Assembly: GCA_017624855.1 (NCBI GenBank)
Contig: JAGAMF010000002.1
Span: 1-64,000 of the forward strand
From: Lachnospiraceae bacterium
GTDB taxonomy: Bacteria > Bacillota > Clostridia > Lachnospirales > Lachnospiraceae
Direction of reading: 5' to 3'
Length of the DNA stretch: 64,000 bases
In this document: positions 58,588 to 64,000 of the stretch, piece after piece
Layout: every line of letters begins with the position of its first letter
Numbering within the stretch: position 1 is the first letter of the stretch
The notes under the pieces: generated by a model
The model's input: the letters and a program-made list of their open reading frames with translations, nothing else
Told to the model about the DNA's origin: nothing
Databases searched by the model: none
Position numbers and translations under genes: made by a program

Positions 58588-59484
58588 TTATGAAAGAACC
58601 AAAGCGTCAATCTCTCTAACCAGATTTCCGATTTCAGGTTTTGTGAGCTGAACGTTTGCACCAAGTGCCTCTCCCTTTCTTCTCATATCATCATTGATCA
58701 GGGAAGAGAAAATCATAACCGGGATATCCTCTGTTGCGCTGTCCTCACGAATGAGTTTCAACAAATGATGTCCGTCCATCTGCGGCATTTCAATATCGGT
58801 AATAACCAATTTTACATGTTCATCAAGAACATCTTTTGCCTTACAGTCCTGAATCACATTCCATGCTTCCAATCCGTTCTCACAGCTGATGATGTTGCAA
58901 TACCCCGCTTTCTTTAAGGAGTCACAAATCAAAGCATTCAAAAGAGCCGAATCTTCTGCAATCAAAATAGGGATATCGTTTCTTTCTCTTACACCCAAAG
59001 CTTCTACTTCCGAAACTTTAAGTCCGGTATCCGGATTAATGTCGGATACAATCTTTTCAAAATCAAGAATAATAATCAATTTGCCGTTTACATTGATAAT
59101 ACCGGTAGAAATACCGTCTTCCGCAGAAACAACCGTTGCGCTGGGTTTTACAATATCTGCCCATGAAACACGATGAATTCCTACAACAGACTCTACATGA
59201 AAAGCAATGTCCAGCTTATTAAAGTTTGTTACAATAAATAAACCGCCGGGTTTTCCTTCACCAAGCTGCAAGCAATTGGATAAATCAATCGCTGTAATCA
59301 TAAAATCACGAGGCATAAAAATACCTTCGATGCTGGGATGTGCATTAGGCACCAATGTTACAGGCTGATAAGGAATAATTTCTCTAATCTTAGCCACATT
59401 AATACCGTAGGAATTACCACCCACTACAAACTCCAATACTTCCAACTCGTTCGTACCGTTTTCTAAAAGAATTTTGCTGTCCAT
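58588..59484 (-). CDS. cheV: Chemotaxis coupling protein CheV
   Basis: 298 residues. Residues about 12-150 form a CheW domain (LEFVVGGNSYGINVAKIREII) and about 171-296 a receiver domain with the acidic pair ED (177-178), phospho-acceptor Asp230 in VITDIEMPQMDG and Lys282. CheV links receptors to CheA and tunes adaptation. The receiver has all conserved residues. The neighbouring membrane protein with FliM-like motifs is a possible partner. No other chemotaxis gene is in the window. Confidence 0.96.
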   Translation of the reverse strand: MDSKILLENGTNELEVLEFVVGGNSYGINVAKIREIIPYQPVTLVPNAHPSIEGIFMPRDFMITAIDLSNCLQLGEGKPGGLFIVTNFNKLDIAFHVESVVGIHRVSWADIVKPSATVVSAEDGISTGIINVNGKLIIILDFEKIVSDINPDTGLKVSEVEALGVRERNDIPILIAEDSALLNALICDSLKKAGYCNIISCENGLEAWNVIQDCKAKDVLDEHVKLVITDIEMPQMDGHHLLKLIREDSATEDIPVMIFSSLINDDMRRKGEALGANVQLTKPEIGNLVREIDALVLS

Positions 59485-59577
59485 ACCGTCACCTCACCAA
59501 TATTTTTGCTTTCCCTTAATTCCAAATACATATATTTCGTACATTATATCATAAATGCAATAAAAATAACAGTTTTT

Positions 59578-60510
59578 TTATTTGTTTTCTTCAATATTTC
59601 TGTAAACATTTTCCATTAAACGACTTCTTGCTTCCGTAGTAGCCCATGCAATATGAGGAGTAATCAAAATTTTGCGGCTGTCTTTTAATTTAAACAACGG
59701 ATTGTCCGGTGACATAGGTTCTTTTTCCAGTACATCAAGCCCCGCTCCCGCAATCAGATTTTCTGTCAATGCACGATATAAATCGTCTTCTTTTACAATG
59801 GGACCGCGTCCCAAATTAAGCAAATAAGCAGATTCTTTCATCTTTTCAAAAACATCATAGGTGAACAGATGCTTTGTCTGCTCATTTAACGGCGCATGAA
59901 TGGATACAATGTCGGACTCTTCCAACAATGTATCAAAATCCACTCTCTCATAATTTGCATTGCTGTTTTTGCCGCTGGTGGAATAATAGATTACCTTACA
60001 TCCAAAAGCCTTGGCAATATCCGCCACCCTTGCTCCGATTTCACCCAGGCCCACAATGCCCCAGGTTTTGCCGGACAATTCATGAAAAGTCTCTCCAAAA
60101 TAAGTAAACCGGGGACATTTTATGTACTCACCGTCTTTTACATAATCATCATAAAAACGGAGCTTTTCGTAAAGATAAAATAACATGGCAAAAGTATGCT
60201 GTACCACGCTTTCCGTAGAATAACTTCTTACATTTTTTACCGCAATTCCGCGCCCGGCACAATATTCCATATCTACATTGTCCGTACCGGTAGCCGTAAC
60301 ACAAATCAGCCTTACATGCTCCGCCTCTGCCAAAGTTGCTTCATTCATGGGAATTTTGTTAATAACAAGTACTTCCGCATCACCGATTCGCTCTTTTACC
60401 TGTTCGTATTCCGTGGTTCCGTAAACGGTTAATTCCCCAAGATTTTCGAAGTAGCTTAAATCCACATCTTCACCGATATTGTCTCTTTCCAACATTACAA
60501 TTTTTCTCAT
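59578..60510 (-). CDS. D-isomer-specific 2-hydroxyacid dehydrogenase
   Basis: 310 residues from the ATG at 60510 (AAGG upstream); fifteen extra codons upstream are unlikely. The NAD-binding motif is GIVGLGEIGARVA, with the catalytic Arg/Glu/His set in LNLGRGPIVKEDDL, GLDVLEKEP and ITPHIAWAT. It reduces a 2-oxoacid, but the substrate is unknown. It lies 64 bases downstream of the Gfo/Idh gene on the same strand, and the two may act on one sugar acid or derivative, which is only inference. Confidence 0.93.
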   Translation of the reverse strand: MRKIVMLERDNIGEDVDLSYFENLGELTVYGTTEYEQVKERIGDAEVLVINKIPMNEATLAEAEHVRLICVTATGTDNVDMEYCAGRGIAVKNVRSYSTESVVQHTFAMLFYLYEKLRFYDDYVKDGEYIKCPRFTYFGETFHELSGKTWGIVGLGEIGARVADIAKAFGCKVIYYSTSGKNSNANYERVDFDTLLEESDIVSIHAPLNEQTKHLFTYDVFEKMKESAYLLNLGRGPIVKEDDLYRALTENLIAGAGLDVLEKEPMSPDNPLFKLKDSRKILITPHIAWATTEARSRLMENVYRNIEENK

Positions 60511-60574
60511 TTTGTTACCAACCTTACACTGTATTTTATCCGTAAAAATCTGCAAACGCTTTTAAAAATCACCC

Positions 60575-61546
60575 TTACTCGCAAGGGTATTTCATGCCCC
60601 ACTGTGCCCGGATTGCATCTAAAATACGCATTCCCCGAACGGTCTCTTCCAAGGGCATTTCCTTACATTCCGTTTCTCCCAAGGCAATTGCATTCATACA
60701 GGCAATTACCTCGTATTCATACCCGTTAATCTGAGGGGGCATTTCAACCTCTTTTATAATGCGATTGTCTTTATCGTAAACGGTAATGCCTTCGCAATTA
60801 TTGATATTGTGCACATGAATGCGGCCTTTATCTCCGTATATCACACCTTCTCTGTCAGTTAATGACATCATACTGCTGTGTAACACAGCCATAACACCGC
60901 TTTCAAAGGTTATGGTGACACTGTTAAGTAAATCTACACCTTCTTGAGAAAGAACTGCACTCGAAGCAATATCGCATATAGATTCATGCACCGCCATCAG
61001 AGCAAACTGAATGGGATACAAACCCACATCCAAAAGGGCTCCGCCTGCCAATTCCGGTTTGATCAATCGCTCTTTATGACGAATATCGTATCCGAGATTC
61101 GCAGTCAAAGACTGTATTTCTCCGATGATTCCTTCTTGTATCAAATCATCGATTACTTTACGCGCCGGCATATACCTTGTCCAAATCGCTTCCGCAAGCA
61201 AAACATTTTTTTCTTTCGCAAGACGCACCAGTTCCTCAGCCTGAGCAGTGTTCACGGTAAAAGCTTTCTCAACCAGTACATGCTTCCCCGCCTCAATACA
61301 CATTTTTGCATGCTCATAATGATGCGAATGGGGAGATGCTACATACACCAGTTCCACCGCAGGGTCCGCAACCATTTCTTCGTAAGAACCGTATGCTTTT
61401 TCATAATTCCATTCCTTTGCAAACTTTTCCGCCCGTTCCAAGTTTCTGGAAGCTACCGCATAAGGTTTTATTTCCGGAATTTTAGATACCGCATATGCCA
61501 TTTTCCCGGCAATGCTTCCGGGGGCCAATATTGCAAAATTCAGCAT
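60575..61546 (-). CDS. Gfo/Idh/MocA-family oxidoreductase
   Basis: 323 residues. The N-terminal Rossmann motif is FAILAPGSIAGKMA and the substrate-side EKAF (HVLVEKAFTVN) carries the conserved Lys-Pro/Ala position (here EKAF instead of EKP). YVASPHSHHYEHA is typical. It oxidises or reduces a cyclic polyol or sugar with NAD(P). Substrate unknown. Confidence 0.93.
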   Translation of the reverse strand: MLNFAILAPGSIAGKMAYAVSKIPEIKPYAVASRNLERAEKFAKEWNYEKAYGSYEEMVADPAVELVYVASPHSHHYEHAKMCIEAGKHVLVEKAFTVNTAQAEELVRLAKEKNVLLAEAIWTRYMPARKVIDDLIQEGIIGEIQSLTANLGYDIRHKERLIKPELAGGALLDVGLYPIQFALMAVHESICDIASSAVLSQEGVDLLNSVTITFESGVMAVLHSSMMSLTDREGVIYGDKGRIHVHNINNCEGITVYDKDNRIIKEVEMPPQINGYEYEVIACMNAIALGETECKEMPLEETVRGMRILDAIRAQWGMKYPCE

Positions 61547-61568
61547 AATCTGCTCCTTTCAAATACCC

Positions 61569-61598
61569 AAAAAGACCGGTTGTTCGCCGGTCTTTTTT
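61569..61598 (-). terminator. Terminator of nrdR
   Basis: AAAAAGACCGG and CCGGTCTTTTT form an eleven-pair stem, seven-base loop, six bases beyond the nrdR stop. Confidence 0.9.
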
Positions 61599-61603
61599 GT
61601 GTG

Positions 61604-62053
61604 TTATTTTAAAATTTTCTTCAATTCATCCATAAAAGTATTTACATCCTTAAACTCTCTGTATACAGATGCAAAACGCACATACGCAACCGGATCCAAG
61701 TCTTTTAACTTGTTCATAATCAATTCACCGATTATATTGCTGGATATTTCTCTTTCCTCGCGGTTTACAATTTCTGTTTCTACCGCATCCACAAGCTGTG
61801 TAATCTGCGCAGCGGAAACCGGTCTCTTATGACATGCTCTTAAAATACCTGCTTCAATCTTGGTTCTGTCATAAGTTTCTCTGTTATTGTCCTTCTTGAT
61901 AATAATCAAGGGGATTGTTTCCACCTTCTCATATGTAGTAAATCTTTTTCCACATTCATCGCACACACGGCGACGACGGATTGAGTTGTTATCCTCAGCC
62001 GGTCTGGAATCAATTACTCTGGTATTTTCATGATTACAAAAAGGACACTTCAT
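61604..62053 (-). CDS. nrdR: Transcriptional repressor NrdR
   Basis: 149 residues from the ATG at 62053 (AGGAGAG six bases upstream); 29 further in-frame codons are rejected. A zinc ribbon at the N-terminus (CPFC and CDECGKRF) is followed by an ATP-cone (about 48-138, IIIKKDNNRETYDRTKIEAG). It represses ribonucleotide reductase genes in response to nucleotides. It has its own promoter at 62144-62172. The leader holds an imperfect inverted repeat GTAAACCA/TGGTTAC but no clear NrdR box. Confidence 0.97.
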   Translation of the reverse strand: MKCPFCNHENTRVIDSRPAEDNNSIRRRRVCDECGKRFTTYEKVETIPLIIIKKDNNRETYDRTKIEAGILRACHKRPVSAAQITQLVDAVETEIVNREEREISSNIIGELIMNKLKDLDPVAYVRFASVYREFKDVNTFMDELKKILK

Positions 62054-62143
62054 TATGCTCTCCTGTTCTTGAGTGCCACAGCACTTTTCTCTTATTTTTT
62101 CTTTCTTTTTCGATGTAAACCACCTACATTTGGTTACCATAAA

Positions 62144-62172
62144 ATTTTATAACATTTACACCTTTTCGTCAA
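62144..62172 (-). promoter_or_regulatory. Promoter of nrdR
   Basis: TTGACG (62172-62167), 17 bases, TAAAAT (62149-62144). Confidence 0.65.
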
Positions 62173-62219
62173 CCAAATTCTGACATTTTAAGCGATATCC
62201 AAGCCATTGTAAAAGCATT

Positions 62220-62447
62220 TTATACATCCACAAGAATAATATCGGGGCCAATCTGCTTAATATCGCAAAAACAAATCACATAATCCGGTTCCTGACCAAA
62301 TAAATTGCACCATTTACTGCGACCCGGCACATGTATTTTTTCAATGCAGCCTTTGTGGCAATCAAATTCAATATCGCTGATATGTCCCAATTTCCTGCAT
62401 TCTTTTATGCTGATTACTTCTTTTTCTTTTAATTCAGAAAAGAGCAT
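62220..62447 (-). CDS. ylmC: YlmC/YmxH-family PRC-barrel protein
   Basis: 75 residues from the second ATG (62447); the first (62453) would abut the AAGGAG, whereas the second is six bases away. Its single PRC-barrel-like domain begins LFSELKEKEVISIKECRKLG and ends DIILVDV. The family lies next to sigG in sporulating Firmicutes, and the function is not established. It is on the opposite strand to sigG here. Confidence 0.85.
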   Translation of the reverse strand: MLFSELKEKEVISIKECRKLGHISDIEFDCHKGCIEKIHVPGRSKWCNLFGQEPDYVICFCDIKQIGPDIILVDV

Positions 62448-62535
62448 ACGCATCTCCTTTTTCTTTTATGATATGCCGACCCCGCTTTTTTGTGCCTGCA
62501 ACAAAAATTCTTCTAACAACCCACTCTTTTCTTTC

Positions 62536-62565
62536 GTATAAATTTCTTTTAAAAAGTAAATCCTT
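62536..62565 (+). promoter_or_regulatory. Weak forespore-type promoter candidate for sigG
   Basis: GTATA (62536-62540), 15 bases, then GTAAATCCTT (62556-62565), partly like the SigF/SigG pattern GYATA-N15-GGnrAnAnTW. The second G is missing, so it is tentative. Confidence 0.3.
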
Positions 62566-62618
62566 ATTTTACAGCCTCCCAAAAGAGACTTACGAAATAA
62601 AAGAAAAGGAGATACAGC

Positions 62619-63398
62619 ATGGCAGCCGGAAAAGTTGAAATCTGTGGAGTAAACACCTCGAAGCTCCCCCTTTTAAATGCGCAGGAAAAAGAAGAACTTT
62701 TTGAAAAAATCGCCCAAGGCGATAAAGAAGCAAGAGAAAAATATATAGAAGGTAATTTAAGGTTGGTACTAAGTGTCATCAAGCGATTCTCGGGAAATGC
62801 CGAAAACGCAGACGACTTATTCCAAATCGGATGCATCGGCCTTATGAAAGCCATCGATAATTTTGACACCACACTCAATGTAAAATTCTCCACATATGCA
62901 GTACCCATGATTATCGGTGAAATACGCCGTTTTTTAAGAGACAATAACACCATCCGCGTAAGCCGCTCCTTAAAAGACATTGCTTACAAAGCAATCTATG
63001 CCAAAGAAAATTTCACCAAACAAAATCTGCGTGAACCTACCATTCTGGAAATTTCTCAGGAAATCGGAATCCCCAAGGAAGATATCGTATATGCATTGGA
63101 TGCCATTCAAAACCCCATGAGTTTGTACGAACCGGTGTATACGGAAGGGGGCGATACCTTATATGTCATGGATCAGGTCAGCGACAAGAAGAACCGCGAA
63201 GAGCTGTGGGTGGAACAATTATCTTTAAGCGATGCCTTAAAAAAATTGAACCCCAGAGAACATGAAATCATTGTGCTCCGTTTCTTTGAAGGCAAAACTC
63301 AAATGGAAGTTGCCGATATGATCGGTATATCCCAGGCTCAGGTATCCCGTCTTGAAAAAAATGCCTTAAAAGTCATGCGTAACTACTTGGAAATTTAA
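62619..63398 (+). CDS. sigG: Forespore sigma factor SigG
   Basis: 259 residues. The N-terminal anti-sigma contact segment KVEICGVNTSKLPLLN is diagnostic for SigG. Region 2 (LRLVLSVIKRFSGNAENADD) and region 2.4, region 3 and the region 4 HTH (TQMEVADMIGISQAQVSRLE) are complete. It drives late forespore genes. AAAGGAG precedes the start. It is on the plus strand and points at sigE, which is unusual. Confidence 0.97.
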   Translation: MAAGKVEICGVNTSKLPLLNAQEKEELFEKIAQGDKEAREKYIEGNLRLVLSVIKRFSGNAENADDLFQIGCIGLMKAIDNFDTTLNVKFSTYAVPMIIGEIRRFLRDNNTIRVSRSLKDIAYKAIYAKENFTKQNLREPTILEISQEIGIPKEDIVYALDAIQNPMSLYEPVYTEGGDTLYVMDQVSDKKNREELWVEQLSLSDALKKLNPREHEIIVLRFFEGKTQMEVADMIGISQAQVSRLEKNALKVMRNYLEI

Positions 63399-63416
63399 TA
63401 TTTTATAACATGTTAA

Positions 63417-63457
63417 TTGCACACCGCTTAGGATTTATATCCTTTTACGGTGTGCAA
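63417..63457. terminator. Hairpin between convergent sigG and sigE
   Basis: TTGCACACCG (63417-63426) and CGGTGTGCAA (63448-63457) with an inner GGAT/ATCC pairing. There is no T-run on either side, so it is perhaps a terminator for both genes without the usual tail. Confidence 0.45.
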
Positions 63458-63506
63458 TCAACTTAAACCCATACATAAAGTCCTTAAGATAATACATGAA
63501 TGCAAT

Positions 63507-64000
63507 TTATATTTCTTTACTGATTTCTTTCTTCAACCGATTCATAATTTTCTTTTCCAATCTTGAAATATAGGATTGGGATATCCCCAGTAAATCCGCC
63601 ACTTCCTTTTGCGTCATTTCCCGTCCGTCGCTTCGATTTAAACCGTATCTTAAGTTTATAATCAGGCGTTCTCTCTCACTCAAACGGTTAATGGCCGCCA
63701 TCAATAACTTACGCTCCACATCCGTTTCAATATCACGATAAATCACATCCTCGTCTGTTCCAAGAATATCCGACAGCAAGAGCTCATTCCCGTCCCAATC
63801 AACATTCAGCGGTTCATCAATGGACACCTCCAGCTTCGTTTTGCTGTTCCTTCGAAGAAACATGAGAATTTCATTTTCAATGCATCTTGATGCATAAGTG
63901 GCAAGTTTAATATTTTTATCTGCACGGAAAGTATTTATAGACTTAATCAACCCTATGGTTCCGATAGAAATTAAATCTTCCACGCCTACGCCCGTATTGT
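63507..64000 (-). CDS. sigE: Mother-cell sigma factor SigE, 5' part beyond window
   Basis: The frame is open to the right edge: [20 protein letters not shown] is an internal segment of region 2, so the N-terminal part lies outside. Region 2.4, region 3 and region 4 ([20 protein letters not shown]) are complete, and it ends KKEISKEI. It directs early mother-cell transcription in sporulation. It is on the minus strand, convergent with sigG, and its usual activator gene spoIIGA would lie beyond the window. Confidence 0.95.
   Translation of the reverse strand, partial: NTGVGVEDLISIGTIGLIKSINTFRADKNIKLATYASRCIENEILMFLRRNSKTKLEVSIDEPLNVDWDGNELLLSDILGTDEDVIYRDIETDVERKLLMAAINRLSERERLIINLRYGLNRSDGREMTQKEVADLLGISQSYISRLEKKIMNRLKKEISKEI

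Overview
The window reads as a chromosomal segment of a low-GC, anaerobic, spore-forming and probably motile Firmicute of class Clostridia, most likely family Lachnospiraceae. The reasons are: sporulation sigma factors SigG and SigE with a YlmC/YmxH-type protein; pyruvate:ferredoxin oxidoreductase and pyruvate phosphate dikinase; the era-yqzL-recO cluster; clostridial families such as DUF4349 and DUF5688; AGGAGG-type ribosome binding sites; and many strong rho-independent terminators. Nearly all genes lie on the minus strand. The plus strand carries only the pyruvate:ferredoxin oxidoreductase gene, a small HTH regulator and sigG. I see no prophage, insertion sequence, CRISPR array or rRNA. There is one tRNA gene, Arg(CCG).

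Layout. 1-3.8 kb: small accessory genes (two alpha/beta hydrolases around an HTH membrane regulator, a GNAT acetyltransferase, an unknown protein). 4-20.6 kb: housekeeping genes (ppdK, glycyl-tRNA synthetase, a YfhO-like membrane protein, recO, a YqzL-like gene, era, a DUF4349 lipoprotein, an M16 peptidase) and a large c-di-GMP phosphodiesterase fused to a beta-helix-like repeat domain. 20.8-28.2 kb: an unknown protein, a sigma-70-like protein without DNA-binding regions, a catalytically dead rhomboid-like protein, metA, ligA, rluF and an SH3b protein. 28.2-37 kb: tRNA-Arg, DUF5688, efp, yqeG, a five-gene peptide/nickel-type ABC transporter operon, and rpsU. 37-48 kb: alaS, two paralogous CAP/SH3b lipoproteins on either side of the pyruvate:ferredoxin oxidoreductase gene, and a divergent regulator/target pair. 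48-64 kb: a dynamin-like GTPase, MATE exporter, lysA, ung, hisF, hisH, a large acidic membrane protein followed upstream by cheV, two dehydrogenases, nrdR, ylmC, sigG and a 5'-truncated sigE.

Most unusual points. (1) The 834-residue membrane protein next to cheV carries three near-identical copies of a motif like the FliM/FliY N-terminal CheY-binding peptide (LSxxEIxALx), which suggests a membrane-anchored docking platform for a receiver domain. (2) Two intergenic elements, at about 34.0 and 45.0 kb, share a core with 58 of 75 aligned positions identical, including compensatory base changes in predicted stems. Each core sits inside its own, locus-specific long inverted repeat, so they look like a structured repeat or RNA family. 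(3) The sigma-like protein keeps regions 1.1/1.2/2.1-2.2 but lacks 2.3/2.4 and 4. (4) The EAL phosphodiesterase has a C-terminal GIG-repeat domain. (5) sigG is convergent with sigE instead of following it. All identifications come from reading the sequence by eye; no database search was run.
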